64,000 nt of DNA from Blastomussa wellsi (Eukaryota > Cnidaria > Anthozoa > Scleractinia > Plerogyridae). A program made the translations under genes and the position numbers. The notes below the pieces were generated by a model. The model was not told where the DNA came from, did not search any database, and worked only from the letters and a program-made list of their open reading frames with translations. The stretch covers positions 23,169,463-23,233,462 of the forward strand of contig OX393568.1 in NCBI GenBank assembly GCA_947652115.1. The letters are read 5' to 3'. Positions within the stretch are counted from its first letter, which is position 1, and every line of letters starts with the position of its first letter. Of the stretch, positions 23,201-34,284 are shown in pieces.

Positions 23201-26200
23201 CCGTGGGAAATTTCCTGCTGCTTGAGTATAGGCACTCTTGTAAGGAAGATAAATCAGACAGTTCCTTGCATTTGCATGTACGCAATAAACTTGCGTTGCC
23301 ATAAAAAGTGTTATTACACAACTCTGAAGGTACTCAGAGGACGAATAACTAAAATTAGCCAATCAGGGTGCTCCATTGCCAGCCGGTCCACTATTTTCTC
23401 AGTATTGGACCAGGTATTTTCCCGGATGATAACGCGCGTGATTTGAGCATTGAAATGATTTACAAAACAAAACTTAACTTGAATAGCATGAAAACCCGTA
23501 AAACAACTTTAACTTGGGTTTTTTTATCGTCTGAAACACCAACTGGGTGCTCACTCAAAATACCGTTCTTATCGATCCTGTTCGCTGTACATGTACTAGT
23601 CTGTCTATAAACGTTTTCAGTTATGTTCAAGACCGAGTACCCCCCCCCCCTCCCACCCCAACTTGGTTAATTTAAACTAAGTTTTACATTTAAGTGTAGG
23701 TTCCGACTCGGCTTTCTCCACAATGGGGCAAAAACAGTGCTACATTTCAACAAACGCTAACCTTTGCATTTTTCTATTTAACCAAAGTGCAATTCAGTTT
23801 TAGTTTCTTTCCTAAACTGATATTATCATAGCGGAATATTTTAATAAAATCAGATGATGACGAAATACTTATTATTGTATACATATTACGGAACTTGATC
23901 ATTCACTTTTTGTTTGAACTTTTATCTGCTATCACATTTAATCAGTATTTCCGAAGAGTCGGCCGAAAAAATGTTCTCTTGCCGAAAACCAATCAGCTTG
24001 GCTTTAATTAGACTTTGTCTTGTGCTTCAAGTTGTAGCCGGCTGGCTGTCTTTTAATGTTGTTTAGGGCAGTGTGTACAACGTTGCGCAAATTGTAGTTT
24101 CAGTATTGCTCGAATTTTCTGCTTGATAATCACTTGCAGAGTTAAAACTACTAACTTGTATTAAATTGATTCAAAGAACGAGATTTCTCAAATAATGAGT
24201 AACGAGGCGCCAGCAGAAATTAGCAATTTTCAGAAAATGTAACTTAAAATATAATGAAAACAAGCTTTGCACTAAATACAACAGACTCACGGTGCCTCAC
24301 ACAAAAATTTAAAGAGTCAATGTTTCACTCACGAAGTGGACCACGCACTCGTCACGAGGAAGTCGAGGAACGGAATCCGAAACTCTACACTTCCTTGTCG
24401 TTTACAGAACGACTTTATTCCAGTCCCCAACTTTTGGCAACGATATGAGCAACTTCCAAGAACGTTAAACGTCAAGCTTCCCGCTTAATATTTCAAAGTT
24501 CAACTGATATTCAGGCTGTATATCAACTGTACGCATGCAGGTAAGCTTGGGATACTTGTCCAACAGCAGGCTCGATCAGAAAAACAACAAAAAAGTAATT
24601 AGCTGGCGTAAAGTTACAAAGGCCGATCAACCAATCAAAAATAGGCGGTGCAAGCTTGTATAATAACCGTGGCCAATGCTGTGTAAGATGTGTGCAAGAT
24701 GTGGCTGATTAGTCTCTTAAGTTAGAAGCATCAGTATCGTTTGCGATCTTTTGTAGTTTTCACTTCAAGAATTAAGCAGGGTACATGCAAAGGCGTTGTA
24801 TATTCTGCGGTATCCCAAGGGTAGTATTCCGGTCCATGCAAATTTCCCCTCCAAAATATTTTTGCCTGAAATTTCCAACCGGATAATTTGTGTAAATAGT
24901 AAGTACCCAATAATTCTCAATAACTTACCCCTACCAGAACAACGCCAGGTTAACTCATTTAGGCAGTGTATTTCGTCGGCTATCTAAAAAGCAGAAGGAG
25001 GAATCTATAAGCCGGGTAAAAACAACAAACTGTACACACATATGCATGTGCGCACCTGAGAAAGTAGAAAGTAATGAAAAATATAAATAAAACTCTGAGA
25101 TACCACGAATGTTTTGGCTTAATTAATGATAAGCAATCGAAGTACTTCAACTGTAATTTCATATCAAGTAAGAACGTTTAGCTTACACTCACAAAATAAC
25201 CCTGCCATACTGATCATGAGAAAAAAATTTAGACGTCGAGGGTGCGGTTGTGGTAAAGAGATGAATTTGAAAATTTTGCGTACCTCTGAAAAAATCCTGG
25301 TTACACCCCCGCCTAATGACATATCCGCACTAAAAACATGGCTGCTTCGAAGGCTGGATTTACCGATTTGGTATAAACATTGCTCCTCTTTTGATTTTAG
25401 CGGCTTAAAGGTACGCTTTAATGCACAAATGCCACTGAGTTTCACGATGAGCTTTCAATGTATTTACTCGAACTGAGTTGTACGTCTGTAAGTTGTGAGA
25501 GGCATGGAATAAAATACTGAAAAATCAAGTCACTCGTGGGATATTTCACCGTATGCCACTCGAAAACATTTGATAACTAGTATTCGGTATTTGGCGTGTC
25601 AACTTCATGTTAACAAAATAATCAGCGGCTCATGAAAAGAGAAATGTCTCAGTTAAACTTTTCAGTTAGCTTACTGGAACAAAGAAATATAACCAAGAGA
25701 ACATGATATAACATAATGTACGCTTGTAATATAAAAGAATTTTCAAAATTCTTTTATAGTTCAAACGGCAACAACGTTGTCGTTGTGGACACATAAAGAA
25801 ATCGTGAGTTTCCGGGACAGCGATCAGATGATATAATGGGGGATTATTCACGGTGCAAACCTTTGATAACGTTGTTTCGTATGTCAAATCGACAAATCTG
25901 AATAACCATTTACCGGAGATTTTCATGTTGGAGATCGACTAATGACTGCATTACTTTTGTGTTCGCCAGTTGGATTTCATTGTCGACATTATTTAATAAA
26001 CAATGCATTGCTTTCAAAACCAATGAACCGACCCACGAAAAAAGCTTTTAGGAAAATATATTAACAAAGGTTCGACTGCGTAATTATTCCACCAAGTTAT
26101 TTTCCATTTGTACGACAGTTAATATAATAGATTGAGTTTTCAATTGCAATGTTACGTTTTTCGTGCGGATCCTCATTTATTTCTGCGAAAATTGTTGACA

Positions 26201-26479
26201 TATGTGGGCTAAGAGGTATTTTCTCCGATATTAAATAGAAGATAGTTTACAAGGCGGTATGAAAACAAACTTTCGCCGCCAAAATTCGGAAGTTGTTTAT
26301 CGGAAAAGGACTTAAACTACGTATTTAAAATAGATTCAAAATTAAGCGCTTTCTTTTCAATCTTTTGTTGATAACTGTTGACGACGCCGTCATGAATAAT
26401 ATTTAATATTTCTTTGCTAGTGAGCTGTGACAGTCAAAACAAGTTTTATCAACGATCAGGAACACCCAGTACAAGAAAT
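20292..26479. other. Intergenic stretch between GPCR 3 and GPCR 4
   Basis: Six kilobases with no gene that I can support. GPCR 3 and GPCR 4 diverge from here, so both promoters should lie within it. A C run at 23641-23650 and a fragment of a repeat at 24690-24772 are the only recognisable items. The longer open frames (for example 25126-25476) have no motifs. Confidence 0.5.
24690..24772. repeat. Fragment of a dispersed repeat shared with 37338-37425
   Basis: GGCTGATTAGTCTCTTAAGT through GCGATCTTTTGTAGTTTTCA, then CTTCAAG, matches 37338-37425 (GGCTGATTAGGTCTCTTGTA through GCGGTCCTTTGCAGTTTCCA, then TTTCAA) with spaced differences. It is a truncated copy with no ORF. Confidence 0.6.
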
Positions 26480-27433
26480 ATGGAAAGTAGCGTGGATACA
26501 AATACTTCTTTAACCGACAACAACAACTCGTCTTTTTCACCGAACGACGCGTCTCAATCTGCGACTATAACTACAGTCCTTTTCGCGTTCGTGATAGCGA
26601 CTGGTTTTCCAGGGAACGCACTAATTGTGTCAGCGATATTCACTCGCCAGCAGCTAAGAGCGCCTTGTTACTCCTTGATCCTCAGCATCGCTATTGCGGA
26701 CCTAGGAATGGCCATGATCGCCGCTCCTCAGCGAATTATAGAAAACTACATCGGTTGGCCTTTTGGTAAATTCATGTGCAGTTTTCTTGTGTCCATTCAA
26801 GAGCTTTTCGTTAGCGTGTCTGTTGTGACTCACACGGCCATAGCTCTGGAGAGGTACCGCGTCATCGTCCAGCCCTTCAAAGAGCGCCTGTGTTTGAAGA
26901 CCGCTAGAATGATTGTAGCTGGCATTTGGTTAACCTGCTATATCACCGCAGCTTTACCTCTCGCTATAATGCTCGATCTCGAGGAGGAGGAAGATGGAAG
27001 ATCGCACTGTTTTCTGATGTTCCCCTCCATTTTTTTTCGCCGGGTTTACGAAATTTACCTAGTGAGTGTGTTCATCGCGGTTCCTTTATTCGTTCAAATG
27101 TGGTGTTACGTAAACGTTTTCATTTTCGCCAGACGAGAATTGAACCTCTCAAAGAAAAACGCGGTTAGTAGGGAAATGTTTGAACGCTGCAAGAAAAAGA
27201 TCCGTTTGGTGAAAGTTTTGGTTTCTCTTGTGGCTGTTTTTCAACTGTGTTCAATTCCTCGAGGTGTGCTGATGCTAATAAGAGAATTCGAAGGCGATAT
27301 CGCAATGGAGACGAACATGCTGTACTGGTATGCCGACGTGATTTCACTTTTCGCGTACTACATAAAACACATGATAAATCCTGTCATTCTTTGGTCTACG
27401 AGCAGTGAGTTTCGTTTTTGCTGCAGACATTAA
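26480..27433 (+). CDS. Class A (rhodopsin-like) orphan GPCR 4
   Basis: Intronless gene for a 317-residue receptor, the shortest of the five. I start it at the ATG at 26480 (MESSVDTN). The frame is open from 26414, but only a TTG precedes. Sequons lie at N8, N15 and N16. TM1 holds PGNALIVS (N46). TM2 has ADLGMAMIAAPQRIIE; the APLRI of the paralogues is APQRI. WPFG is at 93-96. C100 and C177 are the likely disulfide pair. ERYRVIV is at 124-130. ECL2 has an acidic LEEEEDG run not seen in the others. TM6 reads FQLCSIPRG, with serine at the CWxP tryptophan. TM7 reads YYIKHMINPVIL. The protein stops only seven residues into helix 8 (EFRFCCRH), so it has almost no cytoplasmic tail; this could be a real feature or a premature stop. 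The ligand is unknown. Confidence 0.9.
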   Translation: MESSVDTNTSLTDNNNSSFSPNDASQSATITTVLFAFVIATGFPGNALIVSAIFTRQQLRAPCYSLILSIAIADLGMAMIAAPQRIIENYIGWPFGKFMCSFLVSIQELFVSVSVVTHTAIALERYRVIVQPFKERLCLKTARMIVAGIWLTCYITAALPLAIMLDLEEEEDGRSHCFLMFPSIFFRRVYEIYLVSVFIAVPLFVQMWCYVNVFIFARRELNLSKKNAVSREMFERCKKKIRLVKVLVSLVAVFQLCSIPRGVLMLIREFEGDIAMETNMLYWYADVISLFAYYIKHMINPVILWSTSSEFRFCCRH

Positions 27434-28679
27434 TCTATATTTTCTTTTTCAAAATAAACCAGTGACGTAGTATGGTATACCAATATTAATGCTTTTATCC
27501 GAAAGTAACCAAAAACTCGAATTGGAATGGGTGCTAAAGAGATATACTTTATCGTCAATCTATCCAGATATTTCAACAAAAATACCATGCACTCATTATA
27601 AACAGCCTCTTATAAATCTTACACCTAACTGAAATCCCTGCCAGGCCGTTTTTAAAGAAAGAGACGAAGACGCCTTGAAGAAGCTTACATTGTAAATGAA
27701 TAAGAAAGGAAGGATGTATTTATTTTGAAAGCAGAGAAAACCAGCGAAGCAATATCAGAACACGGTTGCCTTATGGCAAGGAGTCTTTAGACCATTGAAA
27801 TAGTAACTAGAGATGTAGCACAATGTAGACTCTTTTGGACCTTCGGTCTGAAAAGTTTGCCTGAGATTCATCGTATATGTATACAGCAAATTAAACCCTA
27901 CAGATTCGTTGCTTTATTCGACTAATACATTTTGCAAGTAACTAATGTGATAGAACAGGTGACATTTAAGGCATCGGTTCAGTTTAATATTGTTCACTGA
28001 ACGAAATTATCATAGAAATTATATTATTATTTTAAATGGTCATAACCCGGGGGCGAACGCAGCTGGATATGTGAGTATTTGCCTGTCACAGTATTAGGAT
28101 TAGGGTTTAATAACCTCAGTGACGTCACTTGTTAAAGAAATGAACCTATTACTCCAAGTAAAAATCAAAATAAAATCTCAAAATTGCTCCTTGAGAATCC
28201 GGCGGTGCTCTGAGCGGAATGCTGATAGGAAATGAAATTTCGATTAGTTTTCTAACTTAGGGAACGGTCATTTATTGCCTGAGGGGAGGGGAGGGTGCGC
28301 GGAGGATTTTGTTGTGATAAGGGAGCAGTTAAGTAATCCCCTTAAATAATTTTGCAGTTTTTTGATTCCCCGACAAGGTCCTGACATGGCCCTACCTTCC
28401 GTCGCAACCATCACAAAAAGATACTGTGTGCAAGTTATATCTATAATGATACTTAAGTCTGACGGACGTTTAACAGCAAGAAACTTCATTTATTTGTTCA
28501 TCTGATATAAACTAAATTGTCGCGTAAGGGCTGATCTTTTCACCCAAATCCAAATCATAATCAGGTATTAAATTAGCATAAAATCCTCTACTGCAAGGTT
28601 CAATGAAGGCTAAAATTCATTTAGCGACCAACGGAAGTCTCATTTGGCCTGTTACTCTTTTATACATTATACACTGGCA

Positions 28680-29294
28680 TAGACCAATTTCGATATTTAA
28701 AAATTCAGCCTAAAACAATAGACATCGCTGCGAGGTGCTGGGAAATAAAACCCACAAAATTTGTGATAATCAGCATAAATTACTATTTTGCACGCACGTA
28801 TCAGAGGTCTGGGGAGGGAGAAGGTGCGCAGACAGTTATGGGATTTGAGTTTGTAATTTGTGGCCGTTAGAATTTAAAGGTGAGAAATTCTACGTCAGCC
28901 TTCACCATGTACAGTTAGGTTTCGTTTTAGCTTCACATAACTTATTGTACACCAGATCTAGATCTAGTCTTCTCTGACGATTGCTTTTTGTATGGATTAG
29001 TTCTTGTAGATCTGTACACTAGGAATTGCACCACTGCTTTGGTCGGGGATAAACATTACCCGCTTGTTCCACCTGCTGGTTTTTAGGGGTTTTCGTGCCC
29101 GGCTTTGGTGCATATCATATGTTGAATAAACGCCACGGGGGCCATGGTTTGGCTGGTACACGTGCCCATATCATTTATTTTGTGTTGTGTTCCGGGCTGA
29201 GTAGTGGAGGCAAAATCTCTATAGTTTATTCCCCAGGGCCTCTTGCTGAGTTCTATTCCTTTAGGCTGAGTTTTGAAATATCGAAATTGGTCTA
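28680..29294. mobile_element. TA-flanked MITE split by a later insertion
   Basis: The left half (28682-28761) starts GACCAATTTCGATATTT and the right half (29213-29292) ends AAATATCGAAATTGGTC, the inverse, with TA on both sides (28680-28681 and 29293-29294). Joined, the halves correspond to the uninterrupted copy at 58516-58670: ACAATAGACATC and TGGGAAATA on the left, CTCTAT(A/G)GTTTATTC and the TTTTAGG/CTTTAGG block on the right. About 451 bp has been inserted within the interior. Confidence 0.85.
28762..29212 (+). mobile_element. Short retroelement-related insertion inside the MITE
   Basis: The insert runs from TGTGATAATC to GGAGGCA, with an imperfect AAATT/AAATC duplication at the junctions. 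Its first ~180 bp matches the 5' end of the retroelement at 1800-1622 (minus): TGTGAT, CATAAATTACTATTTTGC, ACGTATCAGAGGTCTGGGGA, GGCCGTTAGAA, AGGTGAGA(A/C)ATTCTACG, TCAGCCTTCAC. The remaining ~270 bp does not match the Gag ORF and may be the opposite terminus. It reads as an internally deleted derivative or solo terminal repeat. It has no ORF. Confidence 0.7.
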
Positions 29295-29404
29295 TTATTG
29301 AACAAAAGATAAAAGATCTTTCAGATAAAATAAATAAAAAATACAGAAATAAATAAATAAAATAGAGCAAAAAATTTCTGAGAAATGAAAAGTGGGGAGT
29401 CCTG

Positions 29405-29790
29405 CTTGCCCCCCCCCCCCCCCGGGGTACTCCCCTATATGGGCTATACGGGACGCGCAGCTGGACAGGGTATAGGTTTTGACCCGGCCTATGGAGTCGT
29501 CGTAGGCAGGGTATGGCTTCAATACGTGCACCGAGTTTTAAGGTTATCCGAAATCAGAAATGTTCAACAGTATCATTGTATTTAGCGGTCATCAATCAAC
29601 ATTATAGATCATTTTCAGGACTAGATATTAGCGCTATAGAATAAAAAAAAATGTTTTCGTTTGTCCTAATCAGGGTAGGTGTTTGCCGTTAGTTTTGTCC
29701 TAAGTATAGCAAGGGTTTAAAACGTCCCATGGCGGAACTCCAATACCAAAACATGGGTCAGGTACAGCCCCCTGGAGGAGGGGCTTGGCC
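29405..29790. repeat. Dispersed repeat, copy 2 (first copy at 17005-17375)
   Basis: It follows a run of 16 or more C at about 29408. Shared blocks with copy 1 include ATCCGAAATCAGAAA, a CAGTAT(T/C)AT block, TTTAGC followed by GGTC, TCAACAT and CAGGACTAGA. It lies 110 bp right of the split MITE. Confidence 0.8.
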
Positions 29791-30049
29791 ACTGTAAAAT
29801 ACAATTAAGCTGTTATCATTCGGGGCGTCCAAGAATCTTCCAAGGAAGCTTTAGCGGTTAGGGGACGAAACAGTCACATCAGACTAAACACTTTTTGATA
29901 TACCGTATATATATACGGTATATTTTTCTTACTTCTGTTGTTGTTGTTTGTAATAACGCTGTACCTTTTGGCCGCGTTATCGAACGTTCTCATTGGCTAT
30001 TGAAGGCGCTACGTCATCATTCGTGCACTTTGAAAAGCTTAGCCGCATA

Positions 30050-31150
30050 AATTTTTCAAAATCGTTATTTCCAATCCGTTTCAATCTTCCCATCCTCAGC
30101 CATCCTTGTTCCTTTTTGGTTTAGTATCGCTCCTTTCGAGTTTTTCGTCCTTAGCAAACTATTATTTTTAGGCTTCCTACATTTTAAGGGTAATTTAGAA
30201 TTGACTCAAATTATCGTAACGTAGCTCTTGTAACTACTCTTTAAAAAATTTGAAACATGGAACTTTGGTATTTGAACTGACAAGGGAGAAAGAGCAACTA
30301 CAACTGAACATTTCGATGTGCGTGCCGCAAGAAATCTAAACAGGTTCTCAATGGGTTTAACCATCAACCGTCAAACGACAGAAAACATAATCAACCGTAA
30401 ACAATTAAATGGAAAATTTTAAGCGTCAAACGTCTGAGTGGAAAAAAAAAAACGTCTAAAACTACGTCCGCGAGGACAGAAAAATATGACGAATTACTTG
30501 AACTTGAACAAAATTAAGACCAAATCTTTCAGGAAGCATCATCATTTCGCTGGTGCGTAGCTCCTCCAACCGGCTCAACCTGGGTACCGTATATTTGCTC
30601 GATTAAGCGCCGATCCGGAACAAGTGTCGCAAAAGACAGCAATAATATTACATCTGCGCATCCGACAAATTTCTGTGAAAATTGACGAAGGAATTAAAAT
30701 TTCGGACGTTAACAATAGATTCCCGACAAATCAGTGATCTGGGCAAGCTGTACACTTCAGAAGCAATGTATTTAATTTACGGGTGTGGTCTTGGCGTCAC
30801 CCAGAGATAAGTGTCTCGCAGCACTGGCATACACAATGGTAAATTTGGCTGGGTTGAGGCGGTTCGCCGGAATAAAATTACAGACAAGTGTCTGTAAAAA
30901 CTTAATTGCGCTTCTTCTATCACAGCTACATCCTTCCAACTTGACGAATTTAATCTTCCGCCTAGTATTTTAATGTTGCGACCTCAATTTTTAAACCAGT
31001 TATTCCCATCAGATTCCCATACAAACAATGTAATTTCTAAACCAGTTGATTTGATTGGACTCACTCTGTTAGATTCTAGCCAATCAAATCATGCGTACCC
31101 ACAGTCACGTGTTCCTCGTGCACAAGCCCAACCGACTAAGAGAGACAAAT
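30050..31150. repeat. Two fragments of repeats related to 46433-46895
   Basis: 30070-30180 (TTTCAATCTTCCCATCC, CCATCCTTGTTCC, TTTTTCGTCCTTAGCAAACT) matches 46620-46705 and 56440-56520/56663-56690. 31040-31150 (TTGATTTGATTGGACTCACT, TTCTAGCCAATCAAATCATG, GTTCCTCGTGCACAAG, GACTAAGAG) matches 46790-46895. The sequence between the two fragments is not recognisable, so they may be one copy broken by an insertion. Confidence 0.6.
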
Positions 31151-34100
31151 CAAACTATAAACGGCAGACAAACACCGCGGCAAAAACGTCAGCGGCATGC
31201 GTTTAGTTCAGGCATTTCCGGTGAATCATCCACTCCGGATGCCATCAAGAAGGGCCACAACGGGAAAAGGTACGCACGTACGGTCCACAACCGCACGAAG
31301 AAAACAAACAAATATGACCGTCACGACAACTAAATGCGCTCTTGTCGAGAAAGCAGCGCGAACTTCAAACATGTTTTTCTCAAGTGTTGGACAATGTATT
31401 TATAATGATACCAACTTTTCCTCTAACTTTTTTCGCAATCTTTTGACTTTTGTTTCTAAACTTCGTGGAGGACACTTTTTTTCCTTTTTCGTGACATTTT
31501 CGTTATGTCACCGGAAAGAAAAACGTCACCGAAAGCCTGAACTTAAAGCATGCGCATTGCGTTTTGCCGCGGTGTTACGGCAGACTGATCCTGACGGCGA
31601 AAGGGATGAAAAAATAAAGTTAACAAGATAGATAAAACAGCTTATATATTTTAGAGAAATTTACCTGATGTTTAGGTTTGAAAGACAAACTTTCCTCAGG
31701 GGCTGAGCGAACAAAAAATTGCTGTTCTGGGGGACAGAATGTCATGAAACTGGAATCTAATCTCCTGCCCAGACACTATTCTTGTTTGGAAACAGCGATG
31801 GGAGATCTCGAACCCACACAGAGCAAACACTCCTTCAGCTTGTAATCATCGCTTCAAGATCGTTGTGGTATAATGCCTGCCTGAATTGATACAGCATTAA
31901 TTCAGTGATACAATTGAAAGACAAGGAGGGTTTGGTAGTGAGTCAAATACGTAGGATAGAACCTTTCTTTTAAAAAATCACTTACGACTCTGCTAAATAT
32001 GGAAACAGTAAACTCTAGGCCCTTTTCCCAAGAAAGCGCGGGTTTGAAGAAAAACTATCGCTGCCACTCGGGCAACTGCATAATGGCGTCACGAGTGGTA
32101 CAAGAAGCTGATCATTATATGCGCGCTTGGTACTCAAAGGTTTAAGCTCCCGTAAGAGCTCGTAAGAGGACACCAGAAAGGAAATTGCATTAGTCCTGTA
32201 TACTGCAATTTTCAGCACTGCATACAGTAATCGTACTTTAGTCTATCATTGCATAGGGCATTATAACAAAACAAGGGTCGTTATAACAAGGCAAGCTCCC
32301 ATAAGAGGCCATCTTTCCCTTACACGTCTAGTTACCGCTTGTACGAGATCCATTTTGGAAACGGCCAGCGGATACCTCTTTCACGTCCCGAAGGTTTTGC
32401 GCTTACGGGAGTTTCCACTGACAGAACGCAGGCTGGACTGTTATCAACTGTACATGTTTCACTGAACCGAAAACGACTGGAAAAGTTTGTTATTACCAGG
32501 GTACAATTATATTCAACCCAATCAACCAAAACTTGGTCCCAATACCATAATTAGAAGGCCGAAACAAATAACGTGAGCAAAAAACGAACACACTTGCTAT
32601 GCCCCCACGACGAATCGATCACAGGGACATAAACAAGCGTACAAGAAGAACAAACAGTCTTGTTTTGCTGTGCTTATCGCCTATAGGCTACGGCGATTTC
32701 TAGTGAGGTCCATGTTCGTCTTCGTATGGCTTTTTGCTAATGCTCATGCTAAATTAAATGACAAAACTGAGGGTCAATATTTTCTGGCTGTATCTAAAAT
32801 TTAATTTAGATCTTAATTCTTTAGAGGAGGTTCCCCATTTTAAGTTTTGCCATGTGCCAAGAAGCATGCCAATAACAGAAAACACTGAGATGATATTATT
32901 TGTTTTGTTAAAGTAATCCCGGCCTATATATGTAATTAAAAGGGTGACCACAATAAACACATTTTGTCATGGTCAACTCAGTTCTGTAAATATGCTATTC
33001 TTCTTAGTCATAATTGTTTAAAGTAAAACTCTTTAATTCTGTGTTGTTTTTATAGTGTCTACACTGGGGCGGACAAGGTGAAAAGTTTGCTGCTAATTGA
33101 TGACACAAGGGCAGAGCTCTCCTCCTTTTGCCTGCCCTTTGGTGCTTAAAATTAACTTTATCAAACTAAGTACACGCGTTAAACACCGAGGATCGTAGTA
33201 AAAAATGAGACCTGATTCCTTTGCGTATAGATATAATACATTGCGCCAATGATGTTTGCTATCGCCGAATCGCAAAACAAAATTACAATGATCCGGTTAT
33301 CATGACAAAGAATGATGCGGCGAACCAAATTTAATTAATGTCATGGCTGGCAATACAATATGATTGGCCTTATTTCAACTAGCACGGCTAGCCACCCTAA
33401 GAGCCGTGGCTAGAATAAAAGGAAATCAAAGAGCTTTAAAAATGTAGCGAGTTACAAGACAGAAAGTATTGCAAAGTGTACAGCCGAAACAACTGGACGA
33501 ACGAAATACGTTGTCTCGACGTCTGGCATTACTAAAAACAATTAAAAGGGGGAAATTCAAAAGTTTATATATCTTTCTCTCTTTAACCTGTAATCAGGAA
33601 AGCAACTTACTTCCTTTAGATTTTTTTATAAAAGAAAGATCGTAAATTGGTTCTCAAATTTAACTTTTTGCAGCACCGGGGTGTATATGATATCTTATAT
33701 CCGGCGAAGTATTTATTGAATGCCTAAATCAATCCGGAGCAATGATCTTCTTTTACAGAAACTGAATTTGGTACACAAAGCTATGGTGGGTAAATAAATG
33801 AAGTAATTCCACAGAATCGTCTTAGGTTATCACTATGAGTGGATAAGCTGATAACAGGTTTGCATAATTTATATTTATGGCCAAGCCACGCCCCCAGTTG
33901 ACTTTGTCGAATGCACGCGCGCGGTTATAATATTGGAAGGAATAGGACGATATGTGACTGCTTACACCTGATTTATTGCAGAAATATGGAACTGACGGAA
34001 TGGAAACGCGTTATAATTGATTTAAAAACCGTGCTAAAAAATAATAAGGTGTCACTGTCGTTTAAGACGTTTAGTTGCGGTGGGCCACTTTAATTCTGTT

Positions 34101-34284
34101 GTTTCTATTACTGACAGGTAATTTCACATGAAACGAGATTGCTTTATTTTAACGAGGCAGGTGGATACACACAGCTGGTAATACAAAACTTGTGTCTTTG
34201 TTAGATGAAGAACTGATGTTATGTTAAACATTACTCAGTTGTGAAAAAACCCTATCAAAAGTCAGTTCACTGGAATCCACTAAA

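Larger units (their letters stand above)
27434..34284. other. Intergenic stretch between GPCR 4 and GPCR 5
   Basis: No gene seen. 28680-29790 is repeat-derived (listed separately). 30050-30190 and 31040-31150 are fragments of repeats also present near 46440-46900. A perfect ATACCGTATATATATACGGT palindrome lies near 29900. The frame at 31197-31631 overlaps repeat DNA and shows no domain. Confidence 0.5.

Noticed and set aside
26414..26479. Start of GPCR 4 at 26414
   Set aside because: The codon is TTG; the first ATG in frame is at 26480 and gives a normal receptor N-terminus.
31197..31631. A 144-residue plus-strand protein gene
   Set aside because: It starts next to a dispersed repeat fragment, has no domain or codon pattern like a gene and no splice context.
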